Notes: generated by a model not told the origin, from the sequence alone. A DNA stretch of 64,000 bases from Bacteroidota bacterium (GCA_026391355.1 JAPLDH010000063.1:1-64000); one strand, 5' to 3'. Positions 18,001 through 24,878 are shown, counted from the stretch's first letter. Translations and numbers: made by a program.

Positions 18001-18508
18001 AGACAAAGGTAAAAAATGGTGGAATCTTAGGGCCTGTGCGTATTATGATTTATTTGACAAACCAAAACTAATATACATTAGAACCGCGAAAAATCATACT
18101 TTCTATTTTGATGAAGAAGGATATTATATAAATGATTCTTGTTTTTTAATATCTACAAGCAACAAGTATTTATTTTTCTTTTTAAATTCATATTTATTTG
18201 ATTGGTATAAGAGAATTAAATTTGTAGCATACGGTGATGCAGATGAAGGTGGTCGCGTAAAACTTGAATACAATAAAATGGTTTCTGTTCCCATTAAGCA
18301 AATTACCGATAATCAGTTAAAATGGTTTGAAAACCAATATGCGGTTATTAAATCAGTGCTTGGCAATGAAGCAAGGGTGAAAACTTTAGAACAAGAAGCA
18401 GAAACCATGCTTTTTAAAATATACGAACTCACCTTCAATGAAGTAAAAACGGTTTGTCAGGATTTCTGGATGGATGAGCAGGATTATTTGCAATTGAAGT
18501 TTGAATAA
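15080..18508 (+). CDS. class I N6-adenine DNA methyltransferase with C-terminal specificity domain
   Basis: A 1142-residue Eco57I/BREX-PglX-like methyltransferase. 'FGAFYTPREIVDYMVDEGL' near residues 390-408 marks the start of the core, motif I is 'DPACGSGAF' from D451, and the catalytic motif IV 'NPPY' is N725-Y728. About 390 residues precede the core and a TaqI-like target-recognition region follows it. I see no PD-ExK nuclease in the N-terminal part, so cutting is presumably done by the upstream PLD-helicase protein. The start ATG directly abuts that gene's stop. It would methylate adenine at a specific site to protect host DNA. The N-terminal residues resemble those of the short reading frame that follows. 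Confidence 0.9.
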   Translation: MTIQHLNNILVELYQNKTREKVMEFAFTLIEWMGLIAHDDKKGQLLAPQTNKLKGFLAPVPKTAQPQLYRLTADGQNIRIRFAVLNNLKKETINQLVDNDPGLTSYQAITKGIGKTVNGTAFIPSQPYFIHFVTTKDYDRLILIFNQGDQKRLVSFRNRLTNTQYFKIILQWQYIARKSKPEISDLLWKSLDVKEVNKDFYKQIKERFDALLGMVKSYNLDATENQVKQFAIKLIGRYLFCWFLKEKEIIPNSLICSDYIKKTDNYHQLFLQKLFFGILNSRIQDRDWLITESTEIKHFFEKIPYLNGGLFDKTTEDELFATLELNPWLIKFVEVLENYDFTVDESSNQYQQVAVDPEMLGRIFENLLASQNPETEKAANNERKAFGAFYTPREIVDYMVDEGLKTYLAGKLNIHSDELTYAFSANPVWPDKLSKRKPEAEAALKNVKILDPACGSGAFPMGVLHRLISLREILSLQPNTYLLKKEILSNNIYGVDIMPMAIEIARLRAWLSLIVEEDYKGEKVSGNFGIDALPNLDFKFMQGNSLLETFEGIKLFDEKLLLVKIASDKQDLIDKTKNKLNELQQTYITLHQTNQLKGTTKAILDIELKQNKELLTRILKAEEPNANYGLFQTEEHTDNITEKLQKLHSELFSTSEKDRKKELILAIETLEWKLIATTLKEHGKTDKLNDLENLRKQNIRPYFLFKLNFPEVFTEKGGFDIVIGNPPYVRQEAIDPYYKPKYIANHPEVGSGTADLYVYFFDSALSVTNKGGIIIFITLNKYLKTKYGEGLRKKLKDKNVDLIIDFFELPVFEASTDTAITKIINSPDTDTTRYFPVKSLDQLDLNVLTRCEPLKVIKDGSEWKFIDESNVKLLGKFYNNSISLQNYSNDKIYRGLTTGLNNAFIFDEEVAIPIANSESNVLLRKYAHPKGIKKWKIENEKFFLSTGFDIDIENKYPKAYNHLLPFKEELLIRQDKGKKWWNLRACAYYDLFDKPKLIYIRTAKNHTFYFDEEGYYINDSCFLISTSNKYLFFFLNSYLFDWYKRIKFVAYGDADEGGRVKLEYNKMVSVPIKQITDNQLKWFENQYAVIKSVLGNEARVKTLEQEAETMLFKIYELTFNEVKTVCQDFWMDEQDYLQLKFE

Positions 18509-18623
18509 CATGGAATTAAATCAGATAGATAAGGTTCTGTCCCGGCTTGAAAATGATAAGGCAAATGGTCGTGATCACATTTTATCCTTGGTTGCCGCAC
18601 TGATTGAATGGATGGGAATACAA

Positions 18624-18653
18624 CCGGTTGCTTCGACTATGCTCAGCAACCGG
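18624..18653. repeat. REP-like palindrome
   Basis: A perfect 9-bp stem (CCGGTTGCT with AGCAACCGG) encloses the loop TCGACTATGCTC. The TTCGACTATGCTCAGC core resembles short dispersed palindromes that I recall from many Bacteroidota and cyanobacterial genomes. It lies at the break point of the truncated methyltransferase copy and three bases before the right-hand 30-bp repeat. Confidence 0.75.
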
Positions 18654-18656
18654 GGT

Positions 18657-18686
18657 TCAAAGATACAATCTGAAAGCAATTCACAA
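18657..18686 (-). repeat. right 30-bp direct repeat flanking the defence cassette
   Basis: Same sequence and orientation as 11146-11175 with one difference (G for A at the sixteenth base on the plus strand). It follows the palindrome at 18624-18653 and is itself followed by phrase-type repeats (18688-18792). Confidence 0.8.
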
Positions 18687-18687
18687 T

Positions 18688-18792
18688 AAAGTGCCAAATG
18701 GCAAATCCAAAGTGCAATGTGCAAAGTGCAAAAAAATAGTCTTGGTCACCTTGTCACAGGTCCCATGTCCCATGTCACACGTCACATGCCGC
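18688..18792. repeat. phrase cassette right of the defence genes
   Basis: Near-repeats GTGCCAAATGGCAAATCC, AAAGTGCAATGTGCAAAGTGC, then GTCACAGGTCCCATGTCCCATGTCAC. The last phrase is the complement-related form of the GGGACATGGGACACGGGAC run at 30032-30092. Confidence 0.6.
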
Positions 18793-18793
18793 G

Positions 18794-19735
18794 TCAGTGC
18801 AGCCTGTACGAGATACCAACCCCGATATTTTCCCGGAATTGAGTTCTGGGGCCTGTTTTGCCATGAATATCCGTGATCATGACCTGGTCATCATAGATGA
18901 GGGCAAGATTAACTGATGTTGCCAACCATTTGCCGGCTTTCAGTGTGAGAAGCATGTTCCAGTTCACATTGATATCGCCAAAATTCTTGAAATAGTTGGT
19001 GAACAGGTCGAGGGTGCTGCTGATACTGGCGGATTTCCCCAGTTCCTGGTTCAGAGACGCCCTGACATAAGCCCCGAATTCAGCCTTTACCTTTTTTCCC
19101 CTGTCCACACCACACGCGCCTGAATCGGAAAGTGCCGGATCAATCACAAAAATAAGACGACCTGCTGCGGGTGACATAAACAAGTTGAAAGATTTTACAG
19201 GAACCCAGGTGAAACCAAGCCCTGCTATCAGATAACCAGGCGACATGAATTTAGCGATGATCACACTGTCGTTCGGATAGTTGTATCCGTCGGTAAATTG
19301 AGTCTTGAAATTCAAAATAGCACTTAAGTCCCAGGTTTTGGAAATACCATAGCCATAGCTCGAATTGAGTTCGATGCGGTCGTCGGTTTTGCGGTATTGA
19401 TTGTCGCTGCTCCCAGGTGCAAGATATTGAAAACCGTAAGCCATGTCAAGGTTGTTCTGCCAGGAATGTTTCCCCTTCCTGTATCCTGCCTGGAAGCTGG
19501 CAAAGGTGTTCAATCCTATGGAACTTTGACCACCTGCAGCCCAGTTAACAAGATACACCTGGTTCACATTCAGGGAAGCCACCCCTGTCCAGGTCCAGTG
19601 TTTAATGGTATCCGGCGCTGCGTCAAGATGCCGGACTGCGGCCTGTACCTTTTTAATATCGCCCTGGGCAGATCCGGCCAGGTAAAGGAATACCAGCAGA
19701 GAAAGTAAAAGGGTCTTTTTCATAAATTGTAACAT
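18794..19735 (-). CDS. DUF3078 outer-membrane barrel protein
   Basis: A 313-residue secreted protein with signal peptide 'MKKTLLLSLLVFLYLAGSAQ' (the ATG at 19723 may be the true start; 19735 adds four residues). After a short linker comes 'WTWTGVASLNVNQVYLVNWA' and 'GGQSSIGLNTFASFQAGY', the hallmark of the Bacteroidota DUF3078 family. The rest alternates polar and hydrophobic residues as beta strands of an outer-membrane barrel and ends in a hydrophobic strand with a C-terminal aromatic/basic tail. Its function is unknown in the literature I know. It shares its strand with the mini-MscL gene 20 bp upstream. Confidence 0.85.
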   Translation of the reverse strand: MLQFMKKTLLLSLLVFLYLAGSAQGDIKKVQAAVRHLDAAPDTIKHWTWTGVASLNVNQVYLVNWAAGGQSSIGLNTFASFQAGYRKGKHSWQNNLDMAYGFQYLAPGSSDNQYRKTDDRIELNSSYGYGISKTWDLSAILNFKTQFTDGYNYPNDSVIIAKFMSPGYLIAGLGFTWVPVKSFNLFMSPAAGRLIFVIDPALSDSGACGVDRGKKVKAEFGAYVRASLNQELGKSASISSTLDLFTNYFKNFGDINVNWNMLLTLKAGKWLATSVNLALIYDDQVMITDIHGKTGPRTQFRENIGVGISYRLH

Positions 19736-19754
19736 TCAGGGTTAATGGTTGTGA

Positions 19755-19928
19755 TTATTTCTTCAGCAGATCCCGGATCTCGGTCAGCAGTTCCTGGTCT
19801 TTTGTCGGAGGCGGGGGAGGCACAGGCAGTGCTTCTTTCTTCCTTCTTGCACTGGTAACACCTTTGATGATAAGGAATACCGAACAGGCGATGATGACAA
19901 AGTCGATCAGGGTCTGGATAAATTTCAT
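19755..19928 (-). CDS. 57-residue stand-alone MscL C-terminal half
   Basis: This short gene encodes 57 residues matching only the second membrane helix and cytoplasmic bundle of the large-conductance mechanosensitive channel MscL. '[20 protein letters not shown]' is the TM2 segment, then a basic linker, a proline-rich run, and '[11 protein letters not shown]', the classic MscL C-terminal helix. TM1 and the pore-lining N terminus are absent. An in-frame stop lies five codons upstream of the ATG, so it is not the tail of a longer frame. A TATTTTTG promoter element lies about 25 bp upstream. It could be a decayed mscL remnant, but a clean start, promoter and conserved end suggest a functional short protein. 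Confidence 0.75.
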   Translation of the reverse strand: MKFIQTLIDFVIIACSVFLIIKGVTSARRKKEALPVPPPPPTKDQELLTEIRDLLKK

Positions 19929-19952
19929 AGTGGCATGGGGTTAAATGCGCTG

Positions 19953-19960
19953 CAAAAATA
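19953..19960 (-). promoter_or_regulatory. candidate -7 element for the mini-MscL gene
   Basis: Minus-strand TATTTTTG followed by CA, 25 bp upstream of the ATG at 19928. Confidence 0.45.
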
Positions 19961-19999
19961 ATAATTTAGTGACAAAGGCACAGAAGCACATTCATTTTC

Positions 20000-20112
20000 C
20001 GTTACGCGTAACGCGTGACACGTGACCAAATGACCAATGACTAATGACTAATGACTAATGACTAATGACCTTTTTCTGACTCGCCAGTTCACCATCTCAC
20101 CAATTCACCAAC
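20000..20112 (-). repeat. phrase cassette after the PepSY-like gene
   Basis: On the coding (minus) strand, directly after the gene stop, come GGTGAATTGGTGAGATGGTGAACTGG, then GTCATTAGTCATTAG units, then a perfect 12-bp palindrome GTTACGCGTAAC at 20001-20012. The same module order (GGTGAACTGGTGA, then GTCATTAG) follows the 3' end of icd at 54096-54149. Confidence 0.7.
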
Positions 20113-20114
20113 TT

Positions 20115-20591
20115 CTAATCGTCGTCCTTTCCCCAATCGCTTTTTTTCTCCTTGCTTACTTTACCCAGGATATCTCCCTTAGGTGACAAATGCACCTCAA
20201 TGATCTCATTCCCTTTCTCAATTCCTACATTATACAACATTCCTTTCGAGGGAGTTTCGACCTTCTCGGCCTCATATATGGTAAATCCGGGAAAATGCCT
20301 GGCAATTGCCTTTGAAACCGCTTTGGGCAAAGCTGATTTAAGGATCCTGGTTTCTTTATCGAGCCAGTTCCCGTCATTGTCAAATTTCATTGCAAACTTC
20401 GTCTCACCCTGCGCAAACATTACCTGGTAAGTACTGCCTTCCAGCGTCCACACCTGGTTTGTTGCTTTCGGGAACTGTTTTATGAATTCTGATCTTACTG
20501 CATCCGATACCCTGTCGGCTTCAATATACTGGGCAATCCCTCCTGAAATCATCAGGAACGTTATAACCATTATTAACATTAATCTTTTCAT
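20115..20591 (-). CDS. secreted PepSY-like (DUF2874-type) protein
   Basis: A 158-residue exported protein. Residues 1-20 form a signal peptide (MKRLMLIMVITFLMISGGIA). The rest contains two PepSY-like alpha-beta repeats: 'VRSEFIKQFPKATNQVWTLE' with 'YQVMFAQGETKFAMKFDNDG', and 'VSKAIARHFPGFTIYEAEKV' with 'LYNVGIEKGNEIIEVHLSPK'. The C terminus is acidic. This is the family of small periplasmic beta-lactamase-inhibitor-like proteins common in Bacteroidota. The role is unknown; related domains inhibit proteases or bind metals. It has its own TATCTTTG promoter about 40 bp upstream. Confidence 0.85.
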   Translation of the reverse strand: MKRLMLIMVITFLMISGGIAQYIEADRVSDAVRSEFIKQFPKATNQVWTLEGSTYQVMFAQGETKFAMKFDNDGNWLDKETRILKSALPKAVSKAIARHFPGFTIYEAEKVETPSKGMLYNVGIEKGNEIIEVHLSPKGDILGKVSKEKKSDWGKDDD

Positions 20592-20629
20592 GGTGATACT
20601 TTTTAGACCTTATCAGGATTACTTTAATG

Positions 20630-20637
20630 CAAAGATA
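20630..20637 (-). promoter_or_regulatory. -7 element TATCTTTG for the PepSY-like gene
   Basis: Exact TATCTTTG on the minus strand, followed by CA, 39 bp before the ATG at 20591. Confidence 0.6.
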
Positions 20638-20695
20638 CATCCTGACCGGGAAAACTATACAGGGGTTACGGATATTTTATAAACTCACCCCCAAA

Positions 20696-20724
20696 CCCCC
20701 TCTCTTTGAAGGAAAGAGAGGGGG
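20696..20724. repeat. 12-bp perfect hairpin CCCCCTCTCTTT/AAAGAGAGGGGG
   Basis: Perfect 12-bp stem with loop GAAGG, preceded by a CCCCCAAA run. It lies between the divergent PepSY-like gene and the truncated T9SS fragment, and resembles the CCCTCCC hairpin module found elsewhere in the window. Confidence 0.7.
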
Positions 20725-20763
20725 ATGCTGAATGCTGGGGAAGTTTATTTAGAATGAATAAAA

Positions 20764-21216
20764 ATAGTTGAAATAACCGGTGATGGCCATTTTGGGAACA
20801 GCTCTTTACTGAATACCGGCTACAAGCCAGGAACAGGAGATATTGCAGGAGGAAGTGTCGATCTTCAGCTTATCGCTATTCCGTTGAGTCCTTGTGTCGG
20901 AAATATTACAAGCACCATGCATGTGGTCATTGATAACTGCAATGCAGTTCCCCAAACAGAGGATCAGCCATTCCATCTCGCTGCAACACCGAATCCTTCC
21001 CATGGAATATTTTTTATTAAGCTGACCGGACTTAAACAGAAACCAACACGGCTCTCCGTGACAGACTCACAGGGAAAAACGGTTTACAGTGAGCTTATTA
21101 CAGGTGCTGATCAATTCAAAAAAACGCTTGATATTTCTTCGGATTCAAAGGGGATCTACCTGGTAAAAGCAGAATCTGAAAAAGGATCAGGTATCGTAAA
21201 ACTGGTGGTCAGGTAA
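20764..21216 (+). pseudogene. C-terminal fragment of a T9SS-secreted protein
   Basis: This frame has no start codon near its beginning, but its 150 residues match the C-terminal ~155 residues of the next gene (21312-23684). 'GDGHFGNSSLLNTGYKPGTG' here corresponds to 'GDGTFTNSGLLNTSYHPGTG' there, and both end with a type A T9SS sorting domain ('PNPSHGIFFIKLTGL' against 'PNPTNGIMNIKLNGL'). It is therefore the 3' remnant of a tandem duplicate whose front has been lost. The break lies about 40 bp after the hairpin at 20696-20724. It could be mistaken for a small gene starting near 20884. Confidence 0.75.
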
Positions 21217-21288
21217 CCTGACGGAGACATTTTGGGTAAAATATTTAAAACAGTCGTGTTCATGTCCTTACATGATGCAATGAATTTG

Positions 21289-21296
21289 TATCTTTG
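21289..21296 (+). promoter_or_regulatory. -7 element TATCTTTG for the T9SS protein gene
   Basis: Exact TATCTTTG, 15 bp before the ATG at 21312. It overlaps an in-frame TTG at 21294 and so rules that TTG out as the start. Confidence 0.6.
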
Positions 21297-21311
21297 GCAA
21301 AAAATCAGCAC

Positions 21312-23684
21312 ATGATAAAACCTGTTTCCCTTTTTACCTTTCTGTTTGCTTTAATAGCAGTACAGTCCTTCTCTGCGGGGGAGAATGTTTCCCGTCCCAG
21401 GGTCTCCAAAGCAATCTATTTTGATGTTTCCCCTTCATTAAGGGACCTTGCAAAAATGGCCGGTCAGAATATTGACAGGACATGGAAAGATGGAGTTGTA
21501 AAAAATGTTTTCTTCGATAATCTTCCGGGTTCACAGAAAATGCTTACACAAAATGTATATGATCCCGGGCTTCAAAGCAGGAATGGTACAACGATCACCG
21601 ACACAACCATCGTGAATTTTGAGGGAATGGGAGCTACTGCTTATGTGCCTCCTGATACCCATGGAGAGGCAGGGTCGGATTATTATTTCCAGGTAGTGAA
21701 CTGCTCTTATGCGATTTATAATAAGACCGGATCCATGATTTTCGGTCCCTATGGGAGTAGTACGATCTGGAGTGGTATGCCGAATAACACGAACAGTGGA
21801 GATGCTGTTGTAGTGTGGGACGAGGTGGCGCAACGGTGGCTGTTTACGCAGTTTTCCCTGCCTTTCTACCCGAATGCCCCGTTTTTTCAGATGATAGCCG
21901 TATCTCAAACGCCTGATCCGACAGGTTCATGGTACCGTTGGGAATTTGAATTTCCCGATATGCCTGACTATCCTAAGTTTGGGGTATGGCCTGACGGTTA
22001 TTACATGTCATCGAACCGGTTTGCTTCCGGTGGAGGGGGTTATATGGGACCCGGGCTTGCAGCGTTCGACAGGACGGCTATGCTAGCCGGTGATCCGGAT
22101 GCGCAGTCCGTGACAGTTGAGTTTTCCCCCGGTGGCGAAGGATTTATTACGATGTTGCCCTCCGATTGCGACGGCACATTCCCGCCAATGGGAACACCCG
22201 ACTATTTTATGTATATCAGAACAGGAAGTTCCCCACACCTCGGTATTTATGAATTTCATGCAGACTGGACAAATCCCGGGAATTCTACATTCGGAAACAA
22301 TGTCGTGCTGCCGGTGAATGCCTTTAATACTTTCAACAATGGAGGGATAACCCAGAAAGGTACAAGCACTCAACTGGATCCGATATCCGACCGGCTGATG
22401 TACAATATGAAATACAGGGTTTTCAACGGTTATTCTTCCATGGTCGCAAATCATACGGTAAACACAGGGTCAAATATAGCAGGAGTGCGTTGGTATGAGT
22501 TACGGAATACAGGATCTTCCTGGTCGGTATATCAGCAGGCCACTTATGCACTTTCTGATAACAGGTCGAGGTGGATGGGGAGTATTGCCATCGATACTGC
22601 CGGTACCATTGCACTTGGTTATTCAATTGCCGGTGCAGATATGTATCCTTCTATCCGTTATACCGGGAGGTTTAAAACGGATGCATTGAATACGATGACC
22701 ATTGCAGAAAGAACGATCATCAACGGTTCAGGAGGTCAGACCGGTAGCTGGGGAGGACGAAGCAGATGGGGCGATTACAGCGGGATGAGCGTAGATCCTG
22801 AAAACCCAACTACGTTTTGGTATACCACTGAATATTATTCCACCACCTCTTCTTCAAACTGGCAAACCCGCGTCGGCTCCTTCACTTTCGGAAATGTATT
22901 CTCAATCGCTGCTTCTGCCACACCTGCAATGATTTGTGGTGGTGTTCCCTCACAACTTGATGTGAATGCCTATGGCGGATCATCAAATTACACCTATTCA
23001 TGGACATCCATTCCGGCAGGTTTTACTTCCAACATAAAAGACCCGGTTGTTACACCTACCATTACAACGAAGTATATTGCAGCAGTCAATGATGGCAGCC
23101 AGACCAAACACGATACAACCCAGGTTTCCACGGTACAGCCTGCCTCTGTCAACGCAGGAAATGATACTACGGTTTGCCGGGATGTGGTATCCATTGCGCT
23201 TCACGGAACGGCCTCCAATTATACCTTCTTCAGTTGGGCTACCTCTGGCGACGGGACTTTTACAAATTCAGGTTTGCTGAATACATCCTATCACCCTGGT
23301 ACGGGCGACAGGGCTTCAGATTCAGTCGACCTTGCACTGATCGCATTTTCAATGTTTCCCTGCACTGGAAATGTAAGAAGTATCAAAAATGTTACCTTCG
23401 ATCCCTGTAATGGCGTTGCAGATGAGAGTAAGGATTTGTTTTCTGTGAAAATATCCCCGAATCCGACAAATGGGATCATGAATATCAAACTTAATGGGTT
23501 ACGAAATAAAGTCACAACTATCAAACTGAGCGATCTCAATGGAAAAACAATTTGTTCCTGCGAAATATCAGGACAGTCGTGTGCATCGAAGACAATTGAT
23601 CTTACAGATTATCCTGCAGGGGTTTATATTGTGAAAGTCCAATCTGAGAATAATCTCTGGACAGGGAAGGTTGTTGTCGAATAG
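21312..23684 (+). CDS. large secreted protein with T9SS type A sorting domain
   Basis: A 790-residue exported protein. The start at 21312 gives the signal peptide 'MIKPVSLFTFLFALIAVQSF'. Residues about 90-540 form one large domain rich in Gly, Trp and Tyr ('PPDTHGEAGSDYYFQVVN', 'WPDGYYMSSNRF') with no catalytic motif that I recognise. This is followed by an Ig/PKD-like segment (about 545-690) and a C-terminal T9SS sorting domain ('ISPNPTNGIMNIKLNG' to the end). Such proteins are exported by the type IX system and held at, or released from, the surface. Function is unknown. A partial duplicate of its C terminus lies immediately upstream. Confidence 0.8.
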   Translation: MIKPVSLFTFLFALIAVQSFSAGENVSRPRVSKAIYFDVSPSLRDLAKMAGQNIDRTWKDGVVKNVFFDNLPGSQKMLTQNVYDPGLQSRNGTTITDTTIVNFEGMGATAYVPPDTHGEAGSDYYFQVVNCSYAIYNKTGSMIFGPYGSSTIWSGMPNNTNSGDAVVVWDEVAQRWLFTQFSLPFYPNAPFFQMIAVSQTPDPTGSWYRWEFEFPDMPDYPKFGVWPDGYYMSSNRFASGGGGYMGPGLAAFDRTAMLAGDPDAQSVTVEFSPGGEGFITMLPSDCDGTFPPMGTPDYFMYIRTGSSPHLGIYEFHADWTNPGNSTFGNNVVLPVNAFNTFNNGGITQKGTSTQLDPISDRLMYNMKYRVFNGYSSMVANHTVNTGSNIAGVRWYELRNTGSSWSVYQQATYALSDNRSRWMGSIAIDTAGTIALGYSIAGADMYPSIRYTGRFKTDALNTMTIAERTIINGSGGQTGSWGGRSRWGDYSGMSVDPENPTTFWYTTEYYSTTSSSNWQTRVGSFTFGNVFSIAASATPAMICGGVPSQLDVNAYGGSSNYTYSWTSIPAGFTSNIKDPVVTPTITTKYIAAVNDGSQTKHDTTQVSTVQPASVNAGNDTTVCRDVVSIALHGTASNYTFFSWATSGDGTFTNSGLLNTSYHPGTGDRASDSVDLALIAFSMFPCTGNVRSIKNVTFDPCNGVADESKDLFSVKISPNPTNGIMNIKLNGLRNKVTTIKLSDLNGKTICSCEISGQSCASKTIDLTDYPAGVYIVKVQSENNLWTGKVVVE

Positions 23685-23718
23685 AATTTATTCAGATTTA
23701 ATATTCTTCAAGGAATTT

Positions 23719-23726
23719 TATCTTTG
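23719..23726 (+). promoter_or_regulatory. -7 element TATCTTTG for the aldo/keto reductase gene
   Basis: Exact TATCTTTG followed by CATA, 33 bp before the ATG at 23759. Confidence 0.6.
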
Positions 23727-23758
23727 CATAGAAAAGATTTGAGTGACTAAATAAATTG

Positions 23759-24796
23759 ATGAATATGGAATACAGTATTCTCGGCAATACGGGTGTGTGG
23801 GTTTCGAAGATCTGTTTGGGAACGATGACATTCGGCGGAGTAAATTTTTGGGAAACAATCGGCAGGCTTCAGCAGGAAGAGGTGAATGACCTGGTGAGAA
23901 CGGCTTTTGACGAAGGAGTGAACTTTATTGATACGGCAAACATATACAGCGAAGGGAAATCTGAACTTTTACTTGGGAATGCCATCCGCTTACTTGACCT
24001 TCCACGTCAACAACTTTTCATTGCAACCAAGGTTCGGGGACGCACGGGGAAAGGGCCTAACCAGGTCGGACTTTCACGGCTGCATATCATGGATGCCGTG
24101 AACGATAGTCTTGCAAGGCTGCAGATGGATCATATTGATCTGCTCTATATTCACGGGGTTGACGTCATCACTTCCTATGAAGAAACTATGCGCGGCCTTG
24201 AAGATATTGTGAGATCCGGGAAAGTCAGGTATATCGGTTGTTCAAACATCCCTGCATGGCAGGTGATGAAAGCAAATGGTATTTCGGAAAGATCCGGATG
24301 GACCCGGTTTATTGCCCTTCAGTACTATTACTCACTGGCCACAAGGGATATCGAAAAGGAGATCATTCCCATGGCGGAAAGTGAAAACCTGGCGCTCATG
24401 CCCTGGAGTCCATTGGCAGGTGGGTTCCTTGCCGGAAAATTCAAGCGTGAAAGCGGAAAGGCAGAAGGGGAGGCCCGCAGAAATACTTTCGATTTTCCCC
24501 CGATTGACAAAGAAAAAACCTATACCCTCCTCGAAAAGATGACGGACATTTCCTGTCAGCACAATGCTTCCATTGCCCAGGTCGCCCTTGCATGGTTACT
24601 GCATAAACGTTCTGTCACCAGCGTTATCATAGGCGCCAGATCAAAAGATCAACTGCTGGATAACCTGAAATCGACCGACCTGAAACTTTCTACTGAGGAG
24701 ATGAATGTACTCGATGAGCTTACTGCCATTGCTATGGATTACCCCCACTGGATGATTGAACGCCAGAATACGGAACGTCTCCAGCCCCAGGGATAA
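23759..24796 (+). CDS. aldo/keto reductase
   Basis: A 345-residue NADPH-dependent oxidoreductase of the aldo/keto reductase barrel family. 'LGTMTFGG' near the start, then 'FIDTANIYSEGKSELLLG' contains the active-site Asp and Tyr. 'KVRGRTGKGPNQVGLS' holds the Lys, 'HIDLLYIHG' the His, and 'IIGARSKDQLLDNL' near the C terminus binds the cofactor phosphate. The length and the internal insertion resemble the YajO/AKR11-12 group, which reduces diverse aldehydes. The substrate is unknown. It has its own promoter and is separated from the leucine operon by a second promoter region. Starts at 23759 or 23765 are both reasonable. Confidence 0.92.
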   Translation: MNMEYSILGNTGVWVSKICLGTMTFGGVNFWETIGRLQQEEVNDLVRTAFDEGVNFIDTANIYSEGKSELLLGNAIRLLDLPRQQLFIATKVRGRTGKGPNQVGLSRLHIMDAVNDSLARLQMDHIDLLYIHGVDVITSYEETMRGLEDIVRSGKVRYIGCSNIPAWQVMKANGISERSGWTRFIALQYYYSLATRDIEKEIIPMAESENLALMPWSPLAGGFLAGKFKRESGKAEGEARRNTFDFPPIDKEKTYTLLEKMTDISCQHNASIAQVALAWLLHKRSVTSVIIGARSKDQLLDNLKSTDLKLSTEEMNVLDELTAIAMDYPHWMIERQNTERLQPQG

Positions 24797-24853
24797 CAGA
24801 TTTTGATGACCCTTAATTTTTTAAACATAGAATATTCATGTTATAAAAATACA

Positions 24854-24861
24854 TATCTTTA
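24854..24861 (+). promoter_or_regulatory. candidate -7 element for the leucine degradation operon
   Basis: TATCTTTA, one base off TAnnTTTG, 37 bp before the first ATG of the operon at 24898. Confidence 0.45.
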
Positions 24862-24878
24862 TAATGTTATATATTAAT

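Larger units (their letters stand above)
18510..18689 (+). pseudogene. truncated duplicate of the methyltransferase N terminus
   Basis: A 59-residue frame begins two bases after the methyltransferase stop. Its first ~37 residues align with the N terminus of that methyltransferase: 'IDKVLSRLENDK...ALIEWMGI' here against 'LNNILVELYQNK...TLIEWMGL' there. The likeness stops at a perfect palindrome (18624-18653), and the rest of the frame is only repeat sequence. It looks like the start of a second, paralogous methyltransferase gene whose remainder has been lost at the repeat junction. Alternatively it could be a short partner protein, but its last 20 codons lie in repeats, which argues against that. 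Confidence 0.65.

Noticed and set aside
11299-18508. A complete DISARM or BREX system
   Set aside because: No drmA/drmB, pglZ, brxC or brxL-like genes are present; only a helicase-PLD fusion, a methyltransferase and a regulator are seen.
11146-18686. A CRISPR array
   Set aside because: Only two isolated repeat copies 7.5 kb apart are present, with no spacers of regular length and no cas genes, so they are listed as flanking direct repeats.
20884-21216. An independent 110-residue gene
   Set aside because: The homology to the neighbouring T9SS protein extends upstream of this start to about 20764, so it is the end of a degraded duplicate.
21294-21311. TTG start for the large T9SS protein
   Set aside because: The TTG lies inside the TATCTTTG promoter element; the ATG at 21312 directly opens the signal peptide.
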